From Streptomyces sp. NRRL WC-3626 (lineage in GTDB: Bacteria > Actinomycetota > Actinomycetes > Streptomycetales > Streptomycetaceae), in NCBI RefSeq assembly GCF_000718785.1, contig NZ_JOCA01000002.1, positions 124,001 through 188,000 on the forward strand: 64,000 bases of DNA, read 5' to 3'. The translations under genes and the position numbers were made by a program. The notes under the pieces were generated by a model. The model saw only the letters and a program-made list of their open reading frames with translations. It was not told the DNA's origin and searched no databases. Below are positions 49,352-59,645 of this stretch, piece by piece. Position 1 is the first letter of the stretch. The number at the start of each line of letters is the position of its first letter.

Positions 49352-50218
49352 ATGGCAGCCGTCGACGACAGGTCCGTCGCACTGTGCCGCATCCTGCTCA
49401 GGCTGCAGCTCCGCCGGCTCCGTCAAGCCCGGGGGCTCAACGCCTCCGCCGTCGCGAAGGTTTTCGGGTGGTCAACAGCACGCATGACCCGCCTGGAGAC
49501 CAAGGACACCGCGGTCGAGGTCGGCGACGTTCGCCTTCTTTGCGACTACTACGAGGCGCCGCGCGAGCTTCGCGACGAGCTGGAGAACTATGCCCTCATC
49601 ACCAAGACGCGGAAAGACTGGTGGGAAGAGAAGCCGTACAAAGGCAAGATCCCACCGTGGTTCCAAGCCTGTCTCGGCCTGGAGGCTGCAGCTCGGACCA
49701 TCCGCATCTATCAACCCGAGTTCGTGCCAGGCCTGACTCAAGACCCTGAGTACGCCCGGGCGATTCTCGCCCTCTCCGAGGCCGATGAGCAAACCCAGGA
49801 GGTCCACGCCGCAGTGCGGGCGAAGCGACAGAGCATCCTGGAACGCGAGGAGGGCGCACCCTCGGTGGTGGTGATGCTCAACGAAGCGATCCTTCGGCGG
49901 CCCGTGGGCGGGAGCGAGGTCATGCGCCAGCAGTTGCAACGCTTGATGCACCTCGCTGAGCAGCCCCACATCACAATCCGGGTGCTGCCGTTCGCTGCCG
50001 GTGCGCACCCTGCCATGCACGGCCCCTTCACCTTGTGGGATTTCGAGGATGAGACGGTGGGTGAGCTCGCCTACCTCGAGAACCTCGTTGACGGCGGAGT
50101 CCACTCGGACGCCGAGAAGGTCGCACCGTTCATCGACGTGTTCGAGCGGCTGGATTCTCTTGCCGTTACCCAAGAGTTCTCGATCAAGATGATCAAGGAG
50201 GCGGCGGCCAGCCTGTGA
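49352..50218 (+). CDS. XRE regulator with DUF5753 domain
   Basis: 288 residues. HTH (LRRLRQARGLNASAVAKVFG, MTRLETKD) then a DUF5753 domain (YQPEFVPGLTQDPEYARAIL, LNEAILRRPVGGSEVM, ITIRVLPFAAGAH). AAGGAG before the ATG. This is the Streptomyces BldB/WhiJ-type pair with the DUF397 gene that follows; WhiJ-like proteins repress development and are antagonised by the DUF397 partner. Confidence 0.9.
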   Translation: MAAVDDRSVALCRILLRLQLRRLRQARGLNASAVAKVFGWSTARMTRLETKDTAVEVGDVRLLCDYYEAPRELRDELENYALITKTRKDWWEEKPYKGKIPPWFQACLGLEAAARTIRIYQPEFVPGLTQDPEYARAILALSEADEQTQEVHAAVRAKRQSILEREEGAPSVVVMLNEAILRRPVGGSEVMRQQLQRLMHLAEQPHITIRVLPFAAGAHPAMHGPFTLWDFEDETVGELAYLENLVDGGVHSDAEKVAPFIDVFERLDSLAVTQEFSIKMIKEAAASL

Positions 50219-50362
50219 CCACTCCAAGGCCTGGCTGCCTCTGGTCAGGTGCTGGCCTGGCCATCCGGGTCCGCAGGGGAGACTCTGAAAGGATGCCCAG
50301 GCAGTCGCCTGGGAGGCCTTCAGCAGAAGGCCGAGGTACCAAGGAAGTTAGGAGAGTCTCCG

Positions 50363-50587
50363 TTGACGCAGGAGCTCAAATGGTGGAAGAGCAGTTACAG
50401 CGGCCAGAACGGGGGGGACTGCATTGAGTGCGCCGTGCCCTCACCGGTCGGCACAACGGGGGCCGCGCAGGACGTGATCCACGTCCGTGACTCTAAAAAC
50501 AAGAAGGGGGCACACCTTACCTTCCCGGCGGCGTCCTGGAACTGCTTCGTCGCCGCCGCCAACCGTGGTGAGTTCGGCACCGCATAA
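50363..50587 (+). CDS. DUF397 protein
   Basis: 74 residues, LKWWKSSYSGQNGGDCIECA and ending FVAAANRGEFG, the standard DUF397 pattern. TTG start at 50363, with GGAG eight bases upstream. Typical small partner of the DUF5753 regulator 145 bp upstream. Confidence 0.85.
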   Translation: MTQELKWWKSSYSGQNGGDCIECAVPSPVGTTGAAQDVIHVRDSKNKKGAHLTFPAASWNCFVAAANRGEFGTA

Positions 50588-50625
50588 AGAGGAGTTCGCC
50601 GCAACCCCATAGCAGTCGCAGTGGC

Positions 50626-50670
50626 CCGAGCGGGTCCCCCCTCAAGCGTAGTGAGGAGGGACCCGCTCGG
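50626..50670. terminator. Strong GC-rich hairpin after the DUF397 gene
   Basis: The stem pairs 50626-50643 with 50653-50670 (18 bp, all matched) around a nine-base loop. It lies 39 bp after the DUF397 stop and is the strongest terminator-like structure in the window. Confidence 0.75.
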
Positions 50671-51666
50671 CGTTCTACCTTCCCCCCGTGAGGCCTCAAG
50701 AGCAACTAGGCGCACTCGCTGTCGTCGAGCCGCTTCGGCCTCCGGTTCTACTTGGGCTTACCCGGAGCGGGGCTGTGGCCTCCAAGTCTCTTCGACAGCC
50801 GGGGTACGTATGGTTGCGTTGCGGCGCGGAGTGGAGATCATGCTGCGGCGCAACTCGTCGGCAGGAAAGGCCCGTTCGGCTAGTTTCGAACCCACCGCGA
50901 CAGTCTGTCGACGGGGTGTGACAGTGATGGTCGCCGAGGTCATTGGTGGGCGATCGTGGCCTGGAGGACGAGCGCGCCAGCATGCAAGCCGGGCGGGCAC
51001 GCCATCCCATCAGCAGTCCGGCCTCCCGGCCGACCAGCAGGGGCACGGTCTGACAGCAGAGCTCGAACAGCTCCGGCGCGGGCAGTGCTCACCTGGTGGC
51101 GGCCACTCATCGAGCCTCACTCACGACCCGATGAGTCCCATTAGGCGCGGGACATCCTCGATCGTTACGGGCTGTGAGTGAACGTATCCCGGCCTGATCA
51201 GTGCCGGAAAGTGACGCACGGTGGTTTGGGATAGTGCACGGTGATCTTCTTCCCCGTCCTCGCGGAGCTCGGCGAAGAACGCACCAACAACACACTCATC
51301 CGCTGGCTCAGCCACCACACCGCCCGACTCATGCAGACCTCATCCACGCAGACGGCCGGGCAACAGTCCGCTGATCCGCTCGCCGAGCTCGGCGAGCGGA
51401 CCCGCAACAGAACAGCCGCCCGCCACGACAACCGCCGAAGCCGACCCAGCGGCCGACCAGTTACACGGCACCGACGAAGGCACTGAACAGACGAGTGACG
51501 TCGAGCTGACTGCGGGCGGGGGCAATCCCTGAGCAGCAGCATGCCCTGGGCGCCGAGTAGCTGCCCGGCGGCCCGCATCGGGAGGCCGCGCTGCACCGCC
51601 ACAGGTTCTCGGCGAGAGCCGTTCCAACGCCCACCGGAGACGGGAAGGAGAGCCAGACTGTCGGCC
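50671..51666. other. Gene-poor 1-kb region, probably decayed
   Basis: No frame has a start site and a protein-like composition. A rightward frame at 51241-51486 (MIFFPVLAELGEERTNNTL...) may be a fragment of an older gene. A 26-bp perfect palindrome lies at 51375-51400, listed separately. The region looks like the edge of an inserted island. Confidence 0.4.
51375..51400. repeat. 26-bp perfect palindrome
   Basis: A perfect palindrome centred between 51387 and 51388, with half-site TCCGCTCGCCGAG. It is in the gene-poor region, 270 bp upstream of the PD-(D/E)XK-like gene. Operator, terminator or relic of a recombination site are all possible. Confidence 0.5.
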
Positions 51667-52371
51667 ATGGACACTTCCTCAGCCCACCAGGACCGTGAAG
51701 AAGCAGAGCGGCTGAGCACTGCCGTGGGGGTCCTCGCCGACTTCCTGAGCCGCCAGCCGCTCACCCAGGCCCTGGCCTCGCTGGAGCACCGACTGGAGGG
51801 CGCCGACGGGATGAATGTCATGCGGATCGCGGCGGACGGCCACGTCGTGCCGCAGCTGCTTGCCTCAGCGCTCACGGTCCGCGAGAGCCTGGGCCGGATC
51901 AACGACTTGATCCACGCCTGCGGCATCCTCCTCGTACTGCCCCACATCCTCGGGGATGAAGAACGCATCACCGTTCGCCCCTCCCTCGGCGCCGGCAACG
52001 ACCCGAGCCGCCCGTACGACGTGGAGACAGACCAGCGCATCACGGAGTTCAAGCTCGCTCGTTGGCGCGGCGCAGACGCCATGCGCAAGCGCCAGACCTT
52101 CAAGGATCTCGTGATGCTGGCCGCCGACACCTCCGGCCGCCGGGCTGAGCTGTTCGTGATCGGCCCCGAGCCCTGCCGCTTCCTGACCACCAGCACTTCA
52201 ACTGCGGCCTGGGCCCTGGACCGCAGCCCAGGGGCGCTGCGGACCTTCACCACCGTCTTCGGCACACCGGGCATGTCCGTCGCCCAGTTCACCGCGACGC
52301 ATGCCGCCCACGTTCAGATCACCGATCTGCGGGTTCTTCTCCCCGCGTCCGTCGCAGCCCTCCTGCAGTGA
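51667..52371 (+). CDS. PD-(D/E)XK-nuclease-like hypothetical protein
   Basis: 234 residues. The middle (PYDVETDQRITEFKLARWRG) places Asp118/Asp122 and E127-F-K129 as in PD-(D/E)XK nuclease folds, followed by a helix and strand (KDLVMLAADT, AELFVIGPEP). No other domain is seen. ATG 51667 is chosen; the frame is open further upstream without a site. It stands between the regulator pair and the type I system. The nuclease fold is inferred from one motif. Confidence 0.55.
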   Translation: MDTSSAHQDREEAERLSTAVGVLADFLSRQPLTQALASLEHRLEGADGMNVMRIAADGHVVPQLLASALTVRESLGRINDLIHACGILLVLPHILGDEERITVRPSLGAGNDPSRPYDVETDQRITEFKLARWRGADAMRKRQTFKDLVMLAADTSGRRAELFVIGPEPCRFLTTSTSTAAWALDRSPGALRTFTTVFGTPGMSVAQFTATHAAHVQITDLRVLLPASVAALLQ

Positions 52372-53524
52372 GCCGTTCTCACCATGAGGCGCCAGCCTTG
52401 CGAAGGGCCCTGTATTCACGCTCCCCAAGCCGCGGCGGCGCGTTCCACACTAGCGCGGCGCCAGTGAACAGGTGGTGACGCGGCATTTTGCCTGGTCACA
52501 GCGGGGCGCATGCGAGCTATCGCCATTCACATGCGCAGTCGTGGATGACTGGCCCCTCGTGCCGCCGCCTTGAGCGGTCTCCTCGCCATGGCGTACATCC
52601 TCGACGACGACGGCCATGCTGCTGGGCAGCGGCGTCACGGGGCCGGGCAGTTCGCGAGTTCCGGCTGGATCGGCCGGCAGGGGAGTGAGGCAGCTCCGGG
52701 GAGGCCGAAGCGCCCTCTGGTTGGGGCACCGGCATCCGTGCGATGTGCACCTGCAGTCTGGGGCGTCGGTTCGCCGCGGCAGTGGGTTAAGCGCGGTGCT
52801 TGCCCGGCGCGGGCTGCCGCCTTGCGAGCCCGGTCTGCCGGGGCTGTCAGTCCTGCGTGGTGTGCGGCTATCGAAGCGGCGATGGCGCCGCCGGCTTGAA
52901 TGGCCAGTGCGGGGATCGGGCGGAGGGCGACAGCGGCCGCAGCTGCAATCTGTGAGTTGCTGGGGCGCTCGGAAGGTGTCGCAGAGTCGGAACGGGAAAC
53001 GGTCCTTGACGAACGCCGTGTGCCGTCCCTGGGCGAAGAGTCGGAGCGTGGCTGCGGGGCCAGCCATGCACGGGCCGGTGGTGTCGAGAGTGTTGCCATG
53101 CTTCCGCGATTCCAGCGCGGGGAGTCCCTGGTGTGCATTGTTTCCGCAATGCCTCCTATGCGGCTTTCCGATCAATTTGTGTCAATAATCTAATTCTTAT
53201 CTGGGGTGTGGGATTTATCCCCGAGTGGTGGTAAGGACCACGGTCGGCCGGTGCAGTTTCGCCGAAGCTGGCTTGTGCTGTCAGCGGCGGCCGGCGTGGC
53301 CAACGAGCGGTGATACGCAACCTCCAGTCATGGCACGTGGCCTCGGGTGTGTCGCGAACGGCGTGAGTGCAGCGGCCCAGGAGACGCCAGCAGCGGTGAG
53401 GGGAATGCCTGTCGGCGTCCCGGGGGGATGTTCGCTTCCGTACCCTGGTGAGGTTCGCCGTCCGGCTCGCTGTGACGGGCGGCACAGAGACTTCGCGGCA
53501 GGCAGCAACACGAAAAGGTGACGA
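52372..53524. other. 1.1-kb region without a convincing gene
   Basis: Open frames exist on both strands but have unnatural Arg/Pro/Ser-rich products. A leftward stretch near 52830-52990 (IQAGGAIAASIAAHHAGLT) looks like a fragment of an older gene. The end (53185-53220) is AT-rich and probably holds the promoter of the restriction operon. Confidence 0.4.
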
Positions 53525-56293
53525 GTGAGCGACAAGAACCAGGAGCTGGCCGACTTCATCTGGTCGGTGGCCGATCTGCTGCGCGGCGACTACAAGCGTT
53601 CCGAGTATGGCAAGGTCATCTTGCCGATGACCGTGCTGCGCCGCATGGACTGCGTGATGGAGGACACTCGCAAGGACGTGTGGGCGCGTGCCGAGTCATA
53701 CGCGGGTATGAACAAGGATGGCGTGCTTCGGGCTGCTGCCGGCCGGAACTTCTGGAACCTCTCCCAGCAGTCATTCGCCACCATCGGCGCGGACCAGGAC
53801 ACCGACAAGGTCGAGAAGAACCTCAAGGACTTCATCGACGGCTTCTCGGCGGAGGCCACCGAGATCCTCGACCACTATGCCTTCCACCTTCAGATCGAGC
53901 GGCTGGCCAAGGCCGGTCTGCTCTACCTCGTCGTGCAGAAGTTCGCCGAGATCGATCTCAGCCCCGCAGTCGTGGACAACCACAACATGGGCTTCGTCTT
54001 CGAGGAACTCATCCGTAAATTCGCAGACGCCTCGAACGAGACCGCCGGCGAGCACTTCACCCCACGCGAGGTGATCGAGCTGATGGTCGAGCTGCTACTC
54101 GCTCCAGACGCTGAACGCCTTACCGGTGAGGCTCCTGTGGTCGATATCCTTGACCCGGCCTGCGGAACCGGTGGCATGCTGTCGGCAGCTGAGGAACACA
54201 TCAAGACGCTCAATCCTCGGGCACGCGTGAACCTGTTCGGGCAGGAGGTCAACGCTGAGTCGTACGCGATCTGCCGCTCAGACATGCTCCTCAAGGATCA
54301 AACGGCCTCCAATATCTGCTTCGGAAATTCATTCACCCACGACGGCCATGAGGACGAGCAGTTTGAATACATGCTCGCTAACCCACCCTTCGGCGTGGAG
54401 TGGAAGAAGGTCGAGAAGGAGATTAAGGAGGAATATGAAGATCGCGGCTACGATGGCCGCTTCGGTGCTGGCCTGCCCCCCATTAACGATGGCTCCTTCC
54501 TTTTCCTTCAGCACATGATTCAGAAGATGAGGCCATTGAAGAAGGACGCCGAAGGCAGAGAAGTCGGGGGCAGTCGCATCGCCATTGTATTCAACGGATC
54601 GCCGCTTACTGGCGTTGCGGGATCGGGTGAGTCGGAAATCCGCCGATGGATTATCGAGAACGACTATCTGGAAGCGATCGTTGCCCTCCCGGACCAACTC
54701 TTTTATAACACAGATCTTTCTGCCTACTTCTGGATCGTCACCAACCGAAAGCCGAAGAACCTCAAGAATCGGATCATCCTGGTCGACGCGCGGGATCAGT
54801 GGCGCAAAATGTCAAAGTCGCTGAGCAAGAAGCGTAAGCGGATCGCTGAGGAGCAACGCAGGGAGATCTGTCATTGGTATGGGCAGGCATATCGACTGGC
54901 GCGCTCAGGTGAGAACTCTGAACACTCCGTACCGGATAAGGTGAAAGTCCTTGCTGCCGACGAATTCGGATACAAGCGGATCGCCGTAGACCGGCCACTC
55001 AAGCTGCGCTTCGAGGTCACTGAGGACACCCTTGACGCGTTGCGCGCATCCAGGGTAGTTGCCAGGGAGTTCCGTGATCCAGAGAAGCTAGTTGATGCAT
55101 TGAAACCCCTGGTCGGGTCGAGTTGGGCTACCAAGGCCCAGGCGTGGGGTGACCTTCTAGCAGCAATGGCTGAGAAGGGTGTGACGTGGCCGAAGGGTAA
55201 GCCCTTCGACAGGGCCATGCGTGACGCAGTCGGAGTGCCGGATCCCGAGGGTGAGATCCAATATGCAAAGAAGGACCAGCCCGAACACGACCCAGGTTTG
55301 CGAAACTTCGAGTATGTACCCCTTCGTGGTGACATCGACGAATACTTCGCGCGTGAGGTGAAACCCAATGCCGAGGAGGCGTGGATCGCGGAGTCCAAGA
55401 ACGCGGAAACGCAAGAAATCGTTCGTTTTCGGATCGGGTACGAAATCCCATTCACGCGACACTTCTACGTCTACGAGTCCCCGAATTCCCCGACTGATAT
55501 CGACAGGGAGATGAAGGCCCTGGAGGCAAAGATCCAGACGTTGCTGAGTCAGTTGGCCACATTGGATGATTTCACCTTCGCTGAGATCTCCGAGACTGTG
55601 TCGCCCGGCGGCTTGAGGAAGCCGCGTGCCGAAGGGGCGTGGAGGTGGCTCCCCGAACTGCCTGACAGTTTTAAACTGGTACGCCTCGCGTATGTGGCTC
55701 GCCTGCAGAACGGGTTGACGGTCGATGCGAAACGCGATATCACCGGGGATGTCGTCACGCGTCCGTATCTGCGCGTAGCCAATGTTCAAGCCGGTCGTCT
55801 TGCGCTCGACTCCGTCACGGAGATTACGGTGCCGCGGAGTGTGGCCCGGCGTAGCACGCTCAGGGCTGGCGATGTTTTGATGACCGAGGGTGGGGACTTG
55901 GACAAGTTGGGCCGCGGGACCGTATGGCGAGGTGAGCTGGAAGGTTGCTTGCATCAGAATCACATCTTCGCCATCCGGCCCGACGAACGGCATCTCGATG
56001 GCGAGTACTTGGCTTACGTCACTCAGTCCCTCCATGGGCGCTGCTATTTCGAGAGCACGGGAACCAGGACTACGAACCTCGCGTCCACCAACAGCAGCAA
56101 GATCCAGAACTTCCCAGTGCCCCTCCCGCCCGTGCCGACACAGAAAGCATTGGTCCGTTCCCTTAATGCGTCGCTCGACCGCCAAACACGGCTGCGCGAC
56201 GAGATCGAGCGCCAGCTCGCGCTCCTTATCGAGCGCCAGCGGGCACTCTCCACCGCTGCAGTCACCGGGCGACTGCGGGTTTCCACCACTTAA
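53525..56293 (+). CDS. hsdM: Type I DNA methyltransferase HsdM fused to a half-HsdS
   Basis: 922 residues. HsdM N-terminal helices (LADFIWSVADLLRGDYKRS), then the N6-adenine methyltransferase domain with motif I DPACGTGGML (about 208) and catalytic NPPFG (about 285). From about 706 a specificity part follows: LPDSFKLVRLAYVARLQNG, one target-recognition domain, NFPVPLPPVPTQKALV and a coiled coil with RQRALSTAAVTG. A normal HsdS has two such halves; here only one is present, so two fused chains would make a full specificity unit. Lower GC than its neighbours suggests transfer. GTG start. Confidence 0.9.
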   Translation: MSDKNQELADFIWSVADLLRGDYKRSEYGKVILPMTVLRRMDCVMEDTRKDVWARAESYAGMNKDGVLRAAAGRNFWNLSQQSFATIGADQDTDKVEKNLKDFIDGFSAEATEILDHYAFHLQIERLAKAGLLYLVVQKFAEIDLSPAVVDNHNMGFVFEELIRKFADASNETAGEHFTPREVIELMVELLLAPDAERLTGEAPVVDILDPACGTGGMLSAAEEHIKTLNPRARVNLFGQEVNAESYAICRSDMLLKDQTASNICFGNSFTHDGHEDEQFEYMLANPPFGVEWKKVEKEIKEEYEDRGYDGRFGAGLPPINDGSFLFLQHMIQKMRPLKKDAEGREVGGSRIAIVFNGSPLTGVAGSGESEIRRWIIENDYLEAIVALPDQLFYNTDLSAYFWIVTNRKPKNLKNRIILVDARDQWRKMSKSLSKKRKRIAEEQRREICHWYGQAYRLARSGENSEHSVPDKVKVLAADEFGYKRIAVDRPLKLRFEVTEDTLDALRASRVVAREFRDPEKLVDALKPLVGSSWATKAQAWGDLLAAMAEKGVTWPKGKPFDRAMRDAVGVPDPEGEIQYAKKDQPEHDPGLRNFEYVPLRGDIDEYFAREVKPNAEEAWIAESKNAETQEIVRFRIGYEIPFTRHFYVYESPNSPTDIDREMKALEAKIQTLLSQLATLDDFTFAEISETVSPGGLRKPRAEGAWRWLPELPDSFKLVRLAYVARLQNGLTVDAKRDITGDVVTRPYLRVANVQAGRLALDSVTEITVPRSVARRSTLRAGDVLMTEGGDLDKLGRGTVWRGELEGCLHQNHIFAIRPDERHLDGEYLAYVTQSLHGRCYFESTGTRTTNLASTNSSKIQNFPVPLPPVPTQKALVRSLNASLDRQTRLRDEIERQLALLIERQRALSTAAVTGRLRVSTT

Positions 56294-56341
56294 TCGCCGC
56301 TCGATGTTGTATGCCGCTTCCCCTATCCCCGAGGAGAATCG

Positions 56342-59300
56342 ATGACCCCCGTCCCTGCGCAAGCACGAGAGGCGCACACTGAAGGAGCCTTCGAGGCCGT
56401 CATCGAGTCTGCCCTGCTCCGGAACGGCTGGGAGCGAGGGCTCGGCAATTTCTACGACCACGAGCTTGGCATCGACACCTCCGAACTTTCCAAGTACCTC
56501 CGCGCGTCCCAATTCGACGCCTGGGAGCGGCTGATGGATGCCTACGGAGAGGAGGAGCCAGATGCCATCCATCGCTTCGCAGCCCACGTGGCCAAGCAGA
56601 TAGACGCCCGCGGGACACTCGACGTACTGCGGCACGGAGTTGTGGACCGGAACGTGAGGTTGCGACTCGCCTACTTTCGCCCCGCGCACACCCTCGCCGT
56701 CGGTGCGCTCGACGAGTACGACGCCAACCGCCTCACTGTCGTCCGGCAGTTCCACTACTCCTCGGCCAAGCCGACGAGGTCGCTCGACCTGGCGCTTTTC
56801 CTCAACGGCCTACCCATCGCATCCGCCGAGTTGAAGAACCCGCTCACCGGCCAGACCGTCGAGCACGCCAAGCGGCAATACCGGACGGTTCGAGATCCGA
56901 AGGAGTTGTTCTTCGCGCGTCGTAGCCTCGTGCATTTCGTGGTCGACCCGGATTTGGTGTTCCTGACGACGCGTCTGGCTGGTCCCCAGACCCGCTTCCT
57001 GCCGTTCAATATGGGCGATGGAGGCCCGGGGAACATCGGCGGTGCTGGCAACCCGCCCACCCCCGACGGCACCACGTATCGCACTTCGTACCTGTGGGAA
57101 CAGGTATGGCAGCGTGACAACTGGCTCGACCTCCTGCACCGCTATCTGCACGTCGAGGACGAAGCCGCCAAGGCGGGCAAGGCCCCCCGCTATCGCCCGG
57201 GCGCCGCGCACACCCAGCCGCTAATCTTCCCGCGCTTCCACCAGTGGCATGCCGTACGGAAGATGACGGCGCACGCCGCCCAGCACGGGGCGGGCGAGAA
57301 CTACCTGATCCAGCACTCGGCGGGGTCCGGCAAGTCCAACACCATCGCCTGGCTCGCTCACCGTCTCGCATCACTGCACACGCCCGAAGACCCGGCACTC
57401 CTCGACCCGGCCGCCGCCAAGGCCAAGAACCTCGCGGCGAACAAACCCGTCTTCGACAAGGTCGTCGTCATCACCGACCGCCGGGTGCTGGACAAGCAAC
57501 TCCAGGACACCATCTACCAGTTCGACCACACACCGGGCGTCGTGCTGCGCGTCGACGACAGCTCCCAGCAGCTGGCCGAGGCGCTGACCGGGGCGACCGC
57601 CCGGATCGTCATCACCACGCTGCAGAAGTTCCCCTTCATCCTGGACAAGACCTCCGGCCTTGGCCGCGAGCGCCGCTACGCGATCATCATCGATGAAGCG
57701 CACTCCTCACAGGGGGGCAAGGGCGCCGACGCGCTCAAGAAGGCTCTGGGCAAGCTCGGTTCGGATGCAATCGACGAGGACGGCGATCCACTGACCGCTG
57801 CTGCCCTCGCCCGCGGCAAGCAGCCCAACCTGTCCTTCTTCGCGTTCACCGCGACCCCGAAGGACAAGACGCTCAAGCTCTTCGGTACTAAGACTTCTGA
57901 CGGCGGGCAGATGGAGCCGTTCCACATCTACTCGATGCGGCAAGCCATCGAGGAAGGCTTCATCCTGGACGTGCTGGGCACCTACGTTACCTACGGCACG
58001 TACTTCAAGCTTCAGAAGGCAGCCGTGGACGAGGCGGAGAAGCAGGTCGATCCGCGCAAGGCCAAGTCGAAGCTGGTACGGGCGGCCCTGCTGTCCGAGG
58101 CGTCTCTCGACTCCCGGGCGAAGATCATGGTAGACCACTTCCGGGCACACTCCGCCGACCGGCTCGGCGGGCGGGCGAGGGCGATGGTGGTCACGCCCAG
58201 CCGTGAGCACGCCGTGCGCCTCTATCAAGCAATCCGCGCCTACGTGGAGCGGTGCGGCTTCACGGACTGCGCGACTCTGGTCGCGTTCTCCGGCACTCTC
58301 ACCCTCGACGACATCGAGTACACCGAGGCCAAGCTCAACGGCTTCGCCGAGAGCGAGCTTCCAGTTCGATTCGCCTACACCCGTCTCGACGACCCGAAGC
58401 CGCCGTCCGTTCCCCGCCCTGAATACCGCATTCTCGTCGTCGCCGACAAGTATCAGACCGGATTCGACCAGCCGCTGCTGACCACCATGTACGTCGACAA
58501 GCCACTGGCGGGCCTGGCGGCCGTGCAGACGCTGTCGCGGCTCAACCGCACGCATCGGCTCAAGTCCGCCGAGGACCTCTTCGTCCTGGACTTCGCCAAC
58601 AGGCCCGAGGTCATAGTGGAGGCATTCCAGGCGTACTACGAGGCGTCCCTCGCCGAAGAGCCCGAACCCAACCTGCTGTTCACCAGGCATGATGAGGTGA
58701 TGGCCTATCGCCTGCTGATCGAGGCGGAGATGGACGCCTTCGTCACCGCGTACTTCGCCGCGTTCAAGGACGGCTCCGCCACCGATGCGGCCGTGTCCAA
58801 GGCTCACTCGAAGCTGCACCACTACACCACCGGAGCCGTGGACCGATTCAACCGTTTGGCGGACGAAGAGCCGGACGCCGCCCAGGAGTTCCGGAGCGCG
58901 TTGGACGCGTACGTCAAGGCGTACGGCTGGCTCTCACACGTCATCGGTTTCGAGAACGAGGAGCTGGAGCGGCTCTTCCAGTACGGGCGGTTCCTGGTAC
59001 GACGCCTGCGCCTACCAGCGGGTTCCGCCAGCGTGGACATAGGGGAGATCACTCCTAGCCACATGAACGTACGGAAGACCGGCACCCCCGAACTGCGGCT
59101 CAAAGCGGAAGGCGCGCAACTCCTGCCGGGCATCGTGCCGCAGCCCGCTGGCGCATCCCCTGATGCGCAGGAGAAGTCGCTAGCTGAGGTCATCGAGTCG
59201 GTCAACGAGGAGTACGGAATCGGCCTGTCCACCACAGACCAGATCCTGCTCGGCCAGCTCGTTGTCGCCGTCTCCGAAGATCCCGACTTGAAGCGGATCG

Positions 59301-59572
59301 GCCTCCACAACGATGAGGAGACCTTTCGCCGGGAGGTCGACCGGGACATGGACCGCATCGTGATCGACCAAGCCCAGTCCAACGATGCCCTCTTGGTGCG
59401 CTACTACGACGATCCGCTGGTGAACAAACTGTTCAAGCAGGTGGCCACCCAACAGGCGTACGGACTGATCCGCCGGCCCGCCCGCCGCGAGGCGGAACGC
59501 CGTGCGACCGCCGAGCGGGCCGCGGCGATCAAATCGGGTGAAGCCCCGGCCGCACCGTCCACTGATGCGTAA
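56342..59572 (+). CDS. hsdR: Type I restriction endonuclease HsdR
   Basis: 1076 residues. N-terminal PD-(D/E)XK nuclease (SLDLALFLNG, AELKNPLTGQ), Walker A QHSAGSGKSN (about 324), DEAH-type IIIDEAHSSQ (about 448), motif FAFTATPKD and helicase C-terminal motifs (DKYQTGFDQP, TLSRLNRTHR). It cuts DNA lacking the methylation set by the fused HsdM-S after ATP-driven translocation. 48 bp downstream of hsdM. Full length. Confidence 0.93.
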   Translation: MTPVPAQAREAHTEGAFEAVIESALLRNGWERGLGNFYDHELGIDTSELSKYLRASQFDAWERLMDAYGEEEPDAIHRFAAHVAKQIDARGTLDVLRHGVVDRNVRLRLAYFRPAHTLAVGALDEYDANRLTVVRQFHYSSAKPTRSLDLALFLNGLPIASAELKNPLTGQTVEHAKRQYRTVRDPKELFFARRSLVHFVVDPDLVFLTTRLAGPQTRFLPFNMGDGGPGNIGGAGNPPTPDGTTYRTSYLWEQVWQRDNWLDLLHRYLHVEDEAAKAGKAPRYRPGAAHTQPLIFPRFHQWHAVRKMTAHAAQHGAGENYLIQHSAGSGKSNTIAWLAHRLASLHTPEDPALLDPAAAKAKNLAANKPVFDKVVVITDRRVLDKQLQDTIYQFDHTPGVVLRVDDSSQQLAEALTGATARIVITTLQKFPFILDKTSGLGRERRYAIIIDEAHSSQGGKGADALKKALGKLGSDAIDEDGDPLTAAALARGKQPNLSFFAFTATPKDKTLKLFGTKTSDGGQMEPFHIYSMRQAIEEGFILDVLGTYVTYGTYFKLQKAAVDEAEKQVDPRKAKSKLVRAALLSEASLDSRAKIMVDHFRAHSADRLGGRARAMVVTPSREHAVRLYQAIRAYVERCGFTDCATLVAFSGTLTLDDIEYTEAKLNGFAESELPVRFAYTRLDDPKPPSVPRPEYRILVVADKYQTGFDQPLLTTMYVDKPLAGLAAVQTLSRLNRTHRLKSAEDLFVLDFANRPEVIVEAFQAYYEASLAEEPEPNLLFTRHDEVMAYRLLIEAEMDAFVTAYFAAFKDGSATDAAVSKAHSKLHHYTTGAVDRFNRLADEEPDAAQEFRSALDAYVKAYGWLSHVIGFENEELERLFQYGRFLVRRLRLPAGSASVDIGEITPSHMNVRKTGTPELRLKAEGAQLLPGIVPQPAGASPDAQEKSLAEVIESVNEEYGIGLSTTDQILLGQLVVAVSEDPDLKRIGLHNDEETFRREVDRDMDRIVIDQAQSNDALLVRYYDDPLVNKLFKQVATQQAYGLIRRPARREAERRATAERAAAIKSGEAPAAPSTDA

Positions 59573-59645
59573 CCTGCGCAGGTAACGGCCTGTCACGTCA
59601 AACAGCCGGTGCGTGCCCAGCGCCCGCGCGGAAGGGACCACCGAG

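Noticed and set aside
52450..53175. 241-codon minus-strand frame in the gap before hsdM
   Set aside because: Arg/Pro/Ser-rich, no start site, no protein-like pattern over its length.
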